From Hahella sp018986435 (GTDB lineage Bacteria; Pseudomonadota; Gammaproteobacteria; Pseudomonadales; Oleiphilaceae): a stretch of DNA of 64,000 bases. Positions 33,584 through 42,242 of the stretch are shown here, piece by piece. The stretch's first letter is position 1, and each line of letters starts with the position of its first letter. The notes beneath the pieces were generated by a model that saw nothing but the letters and a program-made list of their open reading frames with translations, was not told where the DNA came from and searched no databases. Both the position numbers and the translations under genes were made by a program. Where the stretch lies: contig NZ_CP192738.1 of NCBI RefSeq assembly GCF_050749805.1, positions 372,001 to 436,000 on the forward strand. Direction: 5' to 3'.

Positions 33584-33847
33584 TTGCGAGGTGACTCCAG
33601 ATATCACTCCGACTCCTCGGAAGAGCTGGCGCCGGGAACGGGCGTGGCGATCATTTCTTTGGGCGCCGAGCGGCGTATTTCCTACCGTAGTAAAGCGGAT
33701 AAGGCGCATGTTGTAACTTATATGCTCGAACATGGTGCGCTGCTGTACATGGATAAAGGCGTACAGGACCGCTGGATGCATGCGATTCCCAAAATGCCGG
33801 GCGTGGGGGAGCGCATCAGTCTTACATTCCGACTCATTCTCAAATAA
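33584..33847 (+). pseudogene. AlkB-like 2-oxoglutarate/Fe(II) dioxygenase remnant (C-terminal part)
   Basis: An 87-codon open frame from TTG 33584 encodes only the C-terminal half of an AlkB-type DNA-repair dioxygenase: RYHSDSSEELAPGTGVAIISLGAERR has the iron-binding H-x-D, MLEHGALLYMDKG the jelly-roll strand, and RWMHAIPK and RISLTFRLI the second His and the 2-oxoglutarate-binding Arg. The roughly 100-residue N-terminal part with the substrate-recognition lid is missing, and nothing like it lies upstream, where lysE ends six bases before. There is no ribosome site. An internal deletion joining lysE to the alkB tail is inferred. Confidence 0.75.
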
Positions 33848-33858
33848 GGAACCTTGGC

Positions 33859-34563
33859 ATGCAGTCAATTGGAGCCGCCTCCTCTCTGTGGCGTTATCCG
33901 GTTAAATCACTTTTGGGAGAAACGCTCGACGCTCTGGCGTTTGATGGACGCGGTGTGGTGGGCGACCGGATATTCGCTGTCCGCAACAGAGCGGGTAAAT
34001 TTGGCAGCGGTAAGAACACAAGACGCTTCGCCAGGATAGAAGGGCTTTTGAGGATGAGCGCGAGCTCTGATGCCGACTCGGTATCGTTGCAATTGCCTGA
34101 TGGGCGGGTCATGTCGAACGACCATCCCGACCTGAATCAAGCTCTTTCCTCCCTGTTGGAGCAGGAGGTAACGCTGGTGCGAGAAGAGGCTGTATCGCAC
34201 CTTGATGCGGGGCCTGTACACCTGATTTCAACTTCAGCGCTGCACTGGTTGCGAGGGCTGCTGCCTGAGTCGCGTATCGATGAACGCCGCTTTCGGCCTA
34301 ATATCCTGCTGTCGACCACTGGCGTTGGCGTGGTTGAGCATGACTGGCTGGGTAAGACCCTTTCCTTTTCCGGCGGGCTGCGTCTGCAAATTAGCGGACT
34401 GACTGAACGGTGCGTGATGACGGGGATGCGGCAGTTTGAATTACCCGATGATCTTATGATCCCCCGGACGATTGGCGAACATATGCAGTTTAATTTCGGC
34501 GTCTATGCGCAGGTGATAGAGCCCGGTGTATTGCGGCAAGGCGAACACGCTTTTTTAGAATGA
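33859..34563 (+). CDS. MOSC domain protein
   Basis: 234-residue protein of the MOSC family (molybdenum cofactor sulfurase C-terminal-like). The N-terminal beta-barrel part begins SLWRYPVKSLLGETL and GRGVVGDRIFAV. The MOSC part includes ERRFRPNILLSTTG and the conserved Cys in GLTERCVMTGMRQFE. Such proteins bind molybdenum cofactor or carry out sulfur-carrier or molybdoenzyme reductions (YiiM/YcbX-like). No partner is adjacent. AGGAA at seven bases supports ATG 33859. It follows the AlkB remnant closely. Confidence 0.9.
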   Translation: MQSIGAASSLWRYPVKSLLGETLDALAFDGRGVVGDRIFAVRNRAGKFGSGKNTRRFARIEGLLRMSASSDADSVSLQLPDGRVMSNDHPDLNQALSSLLEQEVTLVREEAVSHLDAGPVHLISTSALHWLRGLLPESRIDERRFRPNILLSTTGVGVVEHDWLGKTLSFSGGLRLQISGLTERCVMTGMRQFELPDDLMIPRTIGEHMQFNFGVYAQVIEPGVLRQGEHAFLE

Positions 34564-34717
34564 TTGCTCTGTGGCGCCATGGCTGAAAGTCATCGCACAA
34601 GATAAATAAGCTACGTCTAAACTTTACTTGTAATCCATACTTTTCACGTAATCCGTTAATACTGGAAGGCGCGACGCAGGAGGCTTCGTCCTATCCTCAA
34701 CGCAAGAGGTAAGCGTC

Positions 34718-35332
34718 ATGGCGTGGTTGGTGGCGGGAGCGGTCATTGCATTCATACTCTATCGCGTGCTGCATAGTCGGGTGCGACGACAAGCGCTGAA
34801 GGCATTTCAATTTCCCGGTAGCATAAAGAGCAAGGTCCAGAACAAATATCAGCATCTGAATGACTCGCAGTTAGAGATGGTCATGACAGGGCTGAAGGAG
34901 TATTTTGCGCTCTGCCAGCTTGGCGGTCGGCGCATGGTGGCCATGCCCTCGCAGGCAGTGGACGTGGCTTGGCACGAGTTCATATTATTCACCCGCGCGT
35001 ACGAGCAGTTCTGTCAGAAGTGCTTCGGTCGGTTCTTACATCATACGCCAGCGGAAGCCATGCAAAGCCCCACCCAGGCCCAGAATGGCATTAAGACCGC
35101 ATGGCGGCTGGCCTGTCATAAGGAAGGCATAGATCGTCGCAACCCAAGTCGCTTGCCGATGATTTTCTCGATGGATCACGATTTGCAGATTCCTGATGGT
35201 TTTGTTTATAGCCTTAACTGCAAAGGTCCAGGCGGCGTGGGCTATTGCGCCAGTCATATTGGATGCGGCTCCGGCTGCGCCGGTGGCGGAGATAGCGATG
35301 GCGGCGACGGAGGATGCGGAGGCGGAGATTGA
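34718..35332 (+). CDS. GRDP-like protein with Gly/Cys-rich tail
   Basis: 204-residue protein with an N-terminal membrane helix (MAWLVAGAVIAFILYRVL). The middle resembles the GRDP-like (glycine-rich domain protein) region: MPSQAVDVAWHEFILFTRAYEQFCQKCFGRFLHHTP. The end is a low-complexity tail (CGSGCAGGGDSDGGDGGCGGGD) with spaced Cys. The anchor orientation and role are unknown. A similar Gly/Cys tail is seen in some bacterial secreted or membrane proteins, but no function is established. Long leader of about 150 bp after MOSC. Confidence 0.72.
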   Translation: MAWLVAGAVIAFILYRVLHSRVRRQALKAFQFPGSIKSKVQNKYQHLNDSQLEMVMTGLKEYFALCQLGGRRMVAMPSQAVDVAWHEFILFTRAYEQFCQKCFGRFLHHTPAEAMQSPTQAQNGIKTAWRLACHKEGIDRRNPSRLPMIFSMDHDLQIPDGFVYSLNCKGPGGVGYCASHIGCGSGCAGGGDSDGGDGGCGGGD

Positions 35333-35347
35333 GCCCAAATCGCAGGC

Positions 35348-35388
35348 AAAAAAAGAGCAGGGTGGAATGGGGACTCCGGAACCCTGCT
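35348..35388 (-). terminator. Rho-independent terminator after pyk
   Basis: On the minus strand AGCAGGGT pairs with ACCCTGCT (eight pairs, 17-base loop), then C and seven T follow. It lies about 105 bp past the pyk stop. A second eight-pair hairpin without T-run (GGAGGCCG/CGGCCTCC, 35431-35455) sits between. Confidence 0.8.
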
Positions 35389-35493
35389 AAATCACTCAGA
35401 TTGCGAGTGCGAGAGTGTGATCGAAAATGAGGAGGCCGGGTTAGACGCGGCCTCCCGCAAAAGTGGATAAAAAGCGTTTGGGACCCTTCATCC

Positions 35494-36942
35494 TTACTGA
35501 ATAGAACCTCCTACGCGTACGATCTTCATCGTATTGGTGCCGCCCTGTGCGTTGACGTAGTCGCCCTTGGTAAGGATTACCAGGTCGCCATCGGTCACTA
35601 CATTGCGTTTCACCAGCTCATTCACCACCAATTGGTTGATCTCTTCGTTAGGATGCTGATCCGAATCGAAGGGGATCGTTTGCACACCGCGGTACAGAAC
35701 GACTTTGTGCTGAGTTTCATGGTGGCGCGAGAACGCGTAAATCGGCAGAGGCGATTTGATGCGCGACATCAACAACGGCGTAGCGCCGGTTTCAGTCATA
35801 CAAATGATCGCCTTCACGCCTTGGAGATGGTTGGCCGCATACATCGCCGACAGAGCGATGGATTCGTCGATGCGGGCCATCCCCTCGTGAATACGGTGTT
35901 TGGATTGATGCGTGGACGGATGTTTCTCTGCGCCAACGCAAATCCGCGCCATGGCTTCCACCGCCTGCGCCGGATACTGGCCCACGGCTGATTCGGCGGA
36001 CAACATGACTGCGTCGGTGTAATCCAGCACCGCGTTGGCGATGTCGGACACTTCCGCGCGAGTCGGCATGGGGCTGCTGATCATTGACTCCATCATTTGA
36101 GTCGCAGTGATCACCACCCGGTTCAGGGTTCTGGCCCGGGCGATAATGTGTTTCTGTACGCCGACCAGTTCTGCGTCGCCGATTTCCACCGCCAGGTCGC
36201 CACGAGCCACCATGACTGCGTCGGAGGCCAGAATAACGGCGTCCAGTTGTTCGGGATTATGAACCAGGTCTGCGCGTTCGATTTTCGCCATCAGGCTGGC
36301 GTTGGAACCTTCCGCCTTCAGCAGCGCGCGCGCTTCATGCATGTCTTCCGGAGTGCGTGCGAATGAGACGGCGACATAGTCCGCACCCAGTTTGGCGGCG
36401 GTCTTGATGTCTGCTTTGTCTTTATCCGTCAGCGCTTTGGCGGAAAGTCCGCCGCCTTTCTTGTTCAGGCCTTTGTTGTTGGAAAGTTTGCCGCCAATAA
36501 TCACGCGGCAGATAATTTCCAGACCAACAACCTCTTCGACCAGCAGCTCCAGACGGCCATCGTCAAGCAGGAGTGTGTCTCCGGCGGAGACGTCGTTCAC
36601 CAACTGCTCATAGTCGATGCCGACGCGATCAATGTCGCCGGCTTCTTTGTCCAGGCGCGCGTCCAATACGAAACGCTGGCCTGGCGTCAGAGTGACTTTG
36701 CCGTCGACAAACCGCGCGATGCGCAGCTTGGGGCCTTGCAGGTCGGCAAGAATGGCGACAAAACGATTTTGCTTGCGCGCGAGTTCGCGCACCAGTTCCG
36801 CACGGGCGATGTGCTCAGCGGCCTCGCCGTGGGAAAAGTTGAGCCGGACAACATCGACTCCCGCCTTGATAATGGATTCCAGCGCCTCAGACGAACTGGT
36901 GGCTGGACCCAGTGTGGCGATTATTTTGGTGCGACGTAACAT
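35494..36942 (-). CDS. pyk: Pyruvate kinase
   Basis: Converts phosphoenolpyruvate and ADP to pyruvate and ATP. At 482 residues it fits the PykA type. Motifs: RRTKIIATLGPATSS, VRLNFSHG, ADLQGPKLRI, the active-site segment SLMAKIERADLVHN (catalytic Lys), VMVARGDLAVEIG, and the signature VITATQMMESMISSPMPTRAEVSDIANAVLDYTDAVMLS. The C-terminal allosteric domain is complete. Starts at ATG 36942 after GAGAGG, 26 bp downstream of gap, so gap-pyk form an operon probably under HexR. Confidence 0.97.
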   Translation of the reverse strand: MLRRTKIIATLGPATSSSEALESIIKAGVDVVRLNFSHGEAAEHIARAELVRELARKQNRFVAILADLQGPKLRIARFVDGKVTLTPGQRFVLDARLDKEAGDIDRVGIDYEQLVNDVSAGDTLLLDDGRLELLVEEVVGLEIICRVIIGGKLSNNKGLNKKGGGLSAKALTDKDKADIKTAAKLGADYVAVSFARTPEDMHEARALLKAEGSNASLMAKIERADLVHNPEQLDAVILASDAVMVARGDLAVEIGDAELVGVQKHIIARARTLNRVVITATQMMESMISSPMPTRAEVSDIANAVLDYTDAVMLSAESAVGQYPAQAVEAMARICVGAEKHPSTHQSKHRIHEGMARIDESIALSAMYAANHLQGVKAIICMTETGATPLLMSRIKSPLPIYAFSRHHETQHKVVLYRGVQTIPFDSDQHPNEEINQLVVNELVKRNVVTDGDLVILTKGDYVNAQGGTNTMKIVRVGGSIQ

Positions 36943-36967
36943 ATCTCTACCTCTCGTATGAACCGGA

Positions 36968-37972
36968 TTATCTGGCGACCTTCATCAGAGCCAGCGTGTT
37001 GTCCAGCATACGGTTGGAGAAGCCCCACTCGTTGTCGTACCAAGCCATGACTTTTACATGGCGGCTTTTAACTTTGGTTTGGCCCGCGTCAAAGATGCTG
37101 GAGAACGCCGAATGGTTGAAGTCGGCCGATACCAGTTTCTCTTCGTTATAGTCGAGAATTGCTGATTTCGCAGCAGCTTCCCGCATGATTTGGTTGATTT
37201 CTTCTTTGCTGGTGTCTTTGCCCGCGATGAAAGAAAAGTCCACCAGAGAAACATTGATGGTTGGAACCCTCACCGCCATGCCGTCCAGTTTGCCTTCCAG
37301 TTCCGGCAACACCAGGCCGATCGCCGCAGCGGCGCCAGTCTTGGTGGGGATCATGGATTGGGTGGCGGAACGTGCGCGATACAGGTCCGAGTGGTATACG
37401 TCAGTGAGTTTTTGATCGTTAGTATAAGAATGAATCGTGGTCATCAAACCGCTTTCAATACCTACCGCAGCCTGCAGAGCCTGAGCGACCGGCGCCAGAC
37501 AGTTGGTGGTGCATGAAGCGTTGGAAATAACCTGATGGTCCGCGCTAAGAACATTCTCGTTAACGCCGAAGACCACTGTGGCGTCTACTTCAGTCGCGGG
37601 AGCGGAAATAATCACTTTCTTGGCGCCGGCTTCAATGTGAGCCATGGCCTTGGGCTTGCTGGTGAAGAAGCCGGTGCACTCGTAAACCACGTCTACGTTC
37701 AGGGCTTTCCAGGGCAGCAGCTTGGGGTCTCTTTGTGCGCTGATGGAGATACGGTCGCCATTGACGGTCATGGACTCTTCGTCATGGCTGACTTCACCGG
37801 AGAACCGCCCATGAACTGTGTCATACTTGAACAGGTGAGCGTTGATGGCGGAGTCGCCCAAATCATTGATAGCGACTACCTGAATGTCTTTGCGATAGTT
37901 GTTTTCATAAAGGGCGCGGAGAACGTTGCGTCCAATGCGACCAAAACCATTAATAGCAACTCGAATCGTCAT
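36968..37972 (-). CDS. gap: Glyceraldehyde-3-phosphate dehydrogenase
   Basis: Oxidises glyceraldehyde 3-phosphate with NAD+ and phosphate. 334 residues. The Rossmann start is RVAINGFGRIGRNVLRAL, the catalytic Cys is in SNASCTTNCLAPV, and WYDNEWGFSNRM is near the C-terminus. The canonical THDP stretch, normally after the Cys, is replaced here by IHSYTNDQKLTD, which is normal for the family. GGAGG at six bases before ATG 37972. Divergent from edd across 222 bp holding HexR-like sites, and followed by pyk: triose phosphate from Eda is carried to pyruvate. Confidence 0.97.
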   Translation of the reverse strand: MTIRVAINGFGRIGRNVLRALYENNYRKDIQVVAINDLGDSAINAHLFKYDTVHGRFSGEVSHDEESMTVNGDRISISAQRDPKLLPWKALNVDVVYECTGFFTSKPKAMAHIEAGAKKVIISAPATEVDATVVFGVNENVLSADHQVISNASCTTNCLAPVAQALQAAVGIESGLMTTIHSYTNDQKLTDVYHSDLYRARSATQSMIPTKTGAAAAIGLVLPELEGKLDGMAVRVPTINVSLVDFSFIAGKDTSKEEINQIMREAAAKSAILDYNEEKLVSADFNHSAFSSIFDAGQTKVKSRHVKVMAWYDNEWGFSNRMLDNTLALMKVAR

Positions 37973-38008
37973 GCCAATCCTCCAGGTGGGGAATTTTTTG
38001 TTTTCACA

Positions 38009-38026
38009 TGTAGTAAATATAACAAA
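38009..38026. promoter_or_regulatory. HexR-like half site near gap
   Basis: TGTAGTAAATATAACAAA, 37 bp upstream of the gap start. The left arm TGTAGT and A/T core match the zwf sites; the right arm is poor. Candidate only. Confidence 0.4.
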
Positions 38027-38075
38027 ATAATTTCTGGAATGGTACGGTCATGTCGTGATTTTGATCAATTAATCT

Positions 38076-38090
38076 TGTAATATTACCAAA
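38076..38090. promoter_or_regulatory. HexR-like palindrome between gap and edd
   Basis: TGTAATATTACC with a perfect ten-base palindrome (GTAATATTAC, 38077-38086), 105 bp before edd. It fits the TGTAAT/ATTACA arms of HexR consensus but with a shorter core. Candidate operator for edd and gap. Confidence 0.45.
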
Positions 38091-38194
38091 TAATTGGTTT
38101 TTTCCTCGTCGGACTTGGCGTTACCCGCGTATCAGCGCAGCCGCCCGGCGTTCAATTGGGACAAACAGACGAACATATAAAAGAGCGATCAGCT

Positions 38195-40018
38195 ATGCAC
38201 CCGACTGTAGACAGAGTTACCCGACGCATTATCGAGCGCAGCAAAGCCACCCGAGCAGCCTATTTGCAGCGCATGGAGAACCTGAAAAACAACAAGCCGC
38301 AGCGTAAAACGCTGGCTTGCGGCAATTTGGCGCATGGTTTCGCGGCCTGTACGCAGTCGGATAAAGATGTGCTGCGTTTGATGAATCAGGCTAACGTCGC
38401 AATTGTCTCCGCCTACAACGACATGCTCTCCGCCCATCAGCCCTACGAAACCTATCCCGAAGTGATTCGCAATGCAGTGCGGGATATGGGCTCCGTGGCG
38501 CAGTTCGCCGGCGGCGTGCCCGCCATGTGCGACGGCGTGACGCAGGGGCAGCCGGGCATGGAGTTGAGTCTGTTCTCTCGCGACACTATCGCCATGAGTA
38601 CGGCGATTGCTCTCAGTCACAACATGTTCGACTCCGTCCTTTTATTAGGTATTTGCGACAAGATCGTGCCTGGTCTACTGATCGGCGCGCTGAGCTTCGG
38701 TTACCTTCCTTCTATATTGATTCCCGCCGGTCCGATGCCATCAGGTCTGCCTAATAAAGAGAAGCAGCGCATTCGTCAGCTTTACGCCGAAGGCAAAGTG
38801 GGCAAAGACGAACTGCTGGAATCGGAAAGCCAGTCTTACCACAGTCCGGGCACCTGTACTTTCTACGGCACCGCCAACAGCAACCAGTTGCTGGTTGAGG
38901 TGATGGGCTTGCACCTGCCAGGCGCGGCGTTCACGCATCCCAATACCCCGCTGCGGGAAGCGTTGACCAAAGAAGCAGCGCAGCAGGCGGTGCGTTTGTC
39001 CGCGCCCAATGGCGGCACGCTGGGCATGGCGGATATGGTGGACGAGAAAACCATCGTCAATGCGTTGGTGGCCTTGCTGGCTACTGGCGGTTCCACCAAC
39101 CACACTATGCACTGGGTGGCGATCGCTCGGGCGGCGGGTGTGATTATCAACTGGGACGATTTCTCAGAGCTTTCCGACGTGGTTCCTTCGCTGACCCGGA
39201 TCTACCCGAACGGTCAGGCGGACGTGAATGCATTTCATGAGGCAGGCGGCACGCCTTTCCTTATTAAGGAACTGCTGGGTGCTGGTTTGCTGCATGACGA
39301 TGTGGAAACGGTGGTGGGTAGAGGCTTGAGCCGCTATGCGCAAGGGCCTGTGTTGCAGAACAATGAACTGGTCTGGAAAGACGCGCCGACGGAAACCCTC
39401 AACCCCGCCGTACTGAGCTCGGCGGCGGAGCCGTTCTCTCCCAATGGCGGATTGAAAGTGCTGTCCGGCAACCTGGGTCGCGGCGTTATCAAAGTGTCCG
39501 CCGTTGCGGAAGAGCACTGGGTGGTGGAAGCGCCCGCGGTGGTGTTTGATGACCAAAACGACCTGGGCGACGCTTTCAGCAGCGGCAAACTGAATAAAGA
39601 CTGCATTGTGGTCGTGCGTTTCCAGGGGCCGAAAGCCAATGGGATGCCGGAATTGCACAAGCTGACGCCCTATCTGGGCGTATTGCAGGACCGTGGCTTC
39701 AAAGTGGCGCTGGTGACGGACGGACGCATGTCTGGGGCATCCGGCAAGGTGCCGGCGGCCATTCACGTCTACCCGGAAGCCGCCAACGGCGGTCCGCTGG
39801 CGAAAGTGCGCGATGGCGATTTGATCCGCCTGGACGCGCGTAGCGGCGTACTGGAAATATTGACGTCTGCGGAAGAGTTTGACGCCCGCCCATTGGCGAC
39901 GGCGAATCTGAGCGCGAATGAACTTGACTATGGCCGCGAGTTGTTCGGTATGATGCGCCGTCAAGCCAGCCATGCGGAAGCTGGCGCGTCTAGTTTCTGG
40001 AGTAGCGTCGATGAGTAA
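38195..40018 (+). CDS. edd: Phosphogluconate dehydratase
   Basis: Dehydrates 6-phosphogluconate to KDPG, the substrate of Eda. The 607 residues are close to E. coli Edd (603). It starts HPTVDRVTRRIIERSKATR, as the family does; an ATG 39 bases earlier has no coding appearance. IlvD/Edd iron-sulfur Cys are in FAACTQSDK, MCDGVTQGQPGMELSLFSRD, and PGTCTFYGTANSNQ. The C-terminal part has VALVTDGRMSGASGKVPAAIHV. Overlaps the glk start by eight bases. Divergent from gap. Confidence 0.97.
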   Translation: MHPTVDRVTRRIIERSKATRAAYLQRMENLKNNKPQRKTLACGNLAHGFAACTQSDKDVLRLMNQANVAIVSAYNDMLSAHQPYETYPEVIRNAVRDMGSVAQFAGGVPAMCDGVTQGQPGMELSLFSRDTIAMSTAIALSHNMFDSVLLLGICDKIVPGLLIGALSFGYLPSILIPAGPMPSGLPNKEKQRIRQLYAEGKVGKDELLESESQSYHSPGTCTFYGTANSNQLLVEVMGLHLPGAAFTHPNTPLREALTKEAAQQAVRLSAPNGGTLGMADMVDEKTIVNALVALLATGGSTNHTMHWVAIARAAGVIINWDDFSELSDVVPSLTRIYPNGQADVNAFHEAGGTPFLIKELLGAGLLHDDVETVVGRGLSRYAQGPVLQNNELVWKDAPTETLNPAVLSSAAEPFSPNGGLKVLSGNLGRGVIKVSAVAEEHWVVEAPAVVFDDQNDLGDAFSSGKLNKDCIVVVRFQGPKANGMPELHKLTPYLGVLQDRGFKVALVTDGRMSGASGKVPAAIHVYPEAANGGPLAKVRDGDLIRLDARSGVLEILTSAEEFDARPLATANLSANELDYGRELFGMMRRQASHAEAGASSFWSSVDE

Positions 40019-40979
40019 AGCGCAATACGCCCTGGTGGGCGATATTGGCGGCACCAATGCGCGTTTCGCGCTGGTGGCCCGGGATAGTTTCGAACTGGAG
40101 CACATCCAGGTGCTTCCTTGTAATGATTACGCCAATTTGGATGAAGCGGTGCGGGATTACCTGGCCGGCCATCCCGAAGCGGAGGTTCATGAAGCCTGTA
40201 TGGCGTTCGCCTGCCCGGTGCATGGCGACACCATCAAAATGACCAATAATCACTGGACTTTCAACAAGGCCGACATGCAGGCCCGTCTGGGCTTTGACAC
40301 GTTCAAATACGTCAATGATTTCACCGCCATGGCCCTGGGCACTCTGCACGTGACGGATGCGCATTTGCAGCAGGTGGGCGGCGGCGAAGGCAAACCTGGC
40401 GCGGCCAGATTAGTGATTGGCCCTGGTACGGGATTGGGCGTATCCGGTTTGGTGCGCACCATGACCGATTGGGCGCCGTTGTCCACCGAAGGCGGCCATG
40501 TCGATTTCGCGCCGACGGATGAAGTGGAAATCAGCGTGTTGCGAATCCTGAAAGAGCGTTTCGGGCGGGTTTCCGTCGAGCGGATTCTGTGCGGTGAGGG
40601 CTTGTTGAACCTGTACCGCAGCCTGTGCGAGATCGACGGCGTGGAGCCTGCGCACACGCAGCCTTCGCAAGTAACGGAAGCCGCTCTGGCGAACAGCGAC
40701 TTGATCGCTCATAAGACCTTAAAACTGTTCTGCGCCATTTTCGGACGCGTGGCGGGCAATGCGGCGCTGACATTGGGCGCGCTTGGCGGCGTTTACGTGT
40801 GCGGCGGCATTATTCCCCGCTTTATTGAGTTTTTCCGCGACAGCGATTTTCGCCAGTGTTTTGAAGACAAAGGGCGGATGGGCGATTATCTGGGCGGCAT
40901 TCCGGTCTACGTCGTGACGGAGACCTACACGGGCTTGCTCGGCGCTGCGGAAGCATTGAAAAACCAAGAGGTGCATTAG
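40011..40979 (+). CDS. glk: Glucokinase
   Basis: Phosphorylates glucose with ATP to glucose 6-phosphate, feeding Zwf. 322 residues, matching Glk of the E. coli type. The ATP-binding start is ALVGDIGGTNARFALV, the sugar-binding region includes VNDFTAMA, IGPGTGLGVSGLV and LSTEGGHVDFAP, and GGVYVCGGIIPRFIEFF is near the C-terminus. ATG 40011 overlaps the edd stop (ATGAGTAA), so translation is coupled. The aldo/keto reductase gene follows two bases after its stop. Confidence 0.96.
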   Translation: MSKAQYALVGDIGGTNARFALVARDSFELEHIQVLPCNDYANLDEAVRDYLAGHPEAEVHEACMAFACPVHGDTIKMTNNHWTFNKADMQARLGFDTFKYVNDFTAMALGTLHVTDAHLQQVGGGEGKPGAARLVIGPGTGLGVSGLVRTMTDWAPLSTEGGHVDFAPTDEVEISVLRILKERFGRVSVERILCGEGLLNLYRSLCEIDGVEPAHTQPSQVTEAALANSDLIAHKTLKLFCAIFGRVAGNAALTLGALGGVYVCGGIIPRFIEFFRDSDFRQCFEDKGRMGDYLGGIPVYVVTETYTGLLGAAEALKNQEVH

Positions 40980-40981
40980 TA

Positions 40982-41869
40982 GTGACGGATCAAATTCGGG
41001 CTGAGCTGCAAGAAGCCCCTTTGGCGCTGGGAATGATGCGCCTGCTGGATTACCCGGAACTCTGTCCTGCGCCAGCGTTGGCGGAGTGGATCGAGGCTCG
41101 CCTGGATCAGGGACTGAAGGTATTTGATCACGCTAATATTTATGGCGGCGGCGAGTGCGAGCGCCTGTTCGGTCTGGCGTTGCAGGCCGCTCCAGAGTTG
41201 AAAGAGCATGTGCGCCTGATTTCCAAGTGCGATATCGTCCCTCCCACTGAGGACGGTTCCTCTGATTTCGTGAAGCATTACAACACGGAAGCCGCTTATG
41301 TGATGGCTTGCGTGGATGACTCCTTGCGTCGTCTGCAAGTGGACAGCATCGATTGCTTTCTATTGCACCGGCCAGATCCGTTGATGCCGGTGGAAAATAC
41401 GGCGCGGGCGCTGGAAGACCTGCTGATGGCCGGCAAGATCAAGTCCATCGGGGTGTCTAACTTTCTGCCCGAACACTGGCGTCTGCTGGCGGACCACCTG
41501 AATGCTCCTTTGCTGTGCAATCAGATAGAGCTTTCCCTGCTGGCGAACCAATCTTTGTTTGATGGAACCATGGACGCTCTGCGGCGGGACCAGATGCAGA
41601 CGATGGCGTGGTCTCCATTAGGCGGTGGCGGATTCTCGCGGGTTCCTGCGTTGGGTGACGTCTTGGCCGCCATGTCGGCGCAAACTGGCGTGTCTGAGAC
41701 CGGATTAGCCTTATCCTGGCTGAAACGCATCCCCGGACGGCCATTGCCGGTATTGGGCTCTTTGCGTGAATCCCGCATTAATGACGCTTTGGGCGGGGCT
41801 GGCCATGAGATGTCCCGGACTGATTGGTATGCGTTGCTGGAAGCGGCTCGCGGCCACTGCGTCGCCTGA
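40982..41869 (+). CDS. Aldo/keto reductase (YdhF-like)
   Basis: NADPH-dependent oxidoreductase of 295 residues with the aldo/keto reductase catalytic set: Asp and Tyr in KVFDHANIYGGGECE, Lys in RLISKCDIV, His in DCFLLHRPDPL. The NADPH part includes IGVSNFLPEHW, CNQIELSLLANQ and AWSPLGGGGF. Starts at GTG two bases after glk with AAGAGGTG upstream, so it is the third gene of edd-glk-akr. The reaction is unknown; reduction of a sugar-derived aldehyde or 2-oxo compound is a reasonable guess from the operon. Confidence 0.9.
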   Translation: MTDQIRAELQEAPLALGMMRLLDYPELCPAPALAEWIEARLDQGLKVFDHANIYGGGECERLFGLALQAAPELKEHVRLISKCDIVPPTEDGSSDFVKHYNTEAAYVMACVDDSLRRLQVDSIDCFLLHRPDPLMPVENTARALEDLLMAGKIKSIGVSNFLPEHWRLLADHLNAPLLCNQIELSLLANQSLFDGTMDALRRDQMQTMAWSPLGGGGFSRVPALGDVLAAMSAQTGVSETGLALSWLKRIPGRPLPVLGSLRESRINDALGGAGHEMSRTDWYALLEAARGHCVA

Positions 41870-41900
41870 TCCAGCGCCTTGCGTCAGTCTGGCGTGAGGC

Positions 41901-42242
41901 TTACAGGCACCTTGATGCGGCCAGCGAGCCCGTCAAGGCGCCTAACAAGTTGACCGCCATGTCCTTATAACTCCAATACTTCCCTGCATAGTTTTCATCG
42001 TAATACTCTTTTCCCGCGCCGAATGTCATGGCCACTCCTACGCTTAACGCCGCGCTTCCACAGTCGCTGCGCGAGCTGCTGTCCAATTGATCGGTCGCCG
42101 CCGCGGCGAGAGCGGCGGAGGCGGTAAAGTGGGCGATTTTGTCTTTGCCCAGCCAGTCGCTGGGATCTTCGCGCAATGCGGCGCAGCCGCCTAAAGTTAA
42201 GCTCAGCGTTAGCGCGAACAGAGGTTTTATGCAGTGGCCCAT
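41901..42242 (-). CDS. YfiM-like lipoprotein (DUF2279-type)
   Basis: 113-residue lipoprotein: signal LFALTLSLTLGGC, then DWLGKDKIAHFTASAALAAAAT and a C-terminal hydrophobic segment after GKYWSYKDMAVNLLG. The blocks GKDKxxHF and KExYD (GAGKEYYDENY) match YfiM/DUF2279 proteins. A role in the outer envelope is presumed; activity unknown. ATG 42242 lies within the last codons of the racemase gene (16-base overlap), after a GGCGGTGAA that may serve as ribosome site. Confidence 0.82.
   Translation of the reverse strand: MGHCIKPLFALTLSLTLGGCAALREDPSDWLGKDKIAHFTASAALAAAATDQLDSSSRSDCGSAALSVGVAMTFGAGKEYYDENYAGKYWSYKDMAVNLLGALTGSLAASRCL

Noticed and set aside
39164..40105. Open frame antisense to the end of edd and the start of glk
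   Set aside because: Overlaps two certain enzymes, and its composition is unlike protein.
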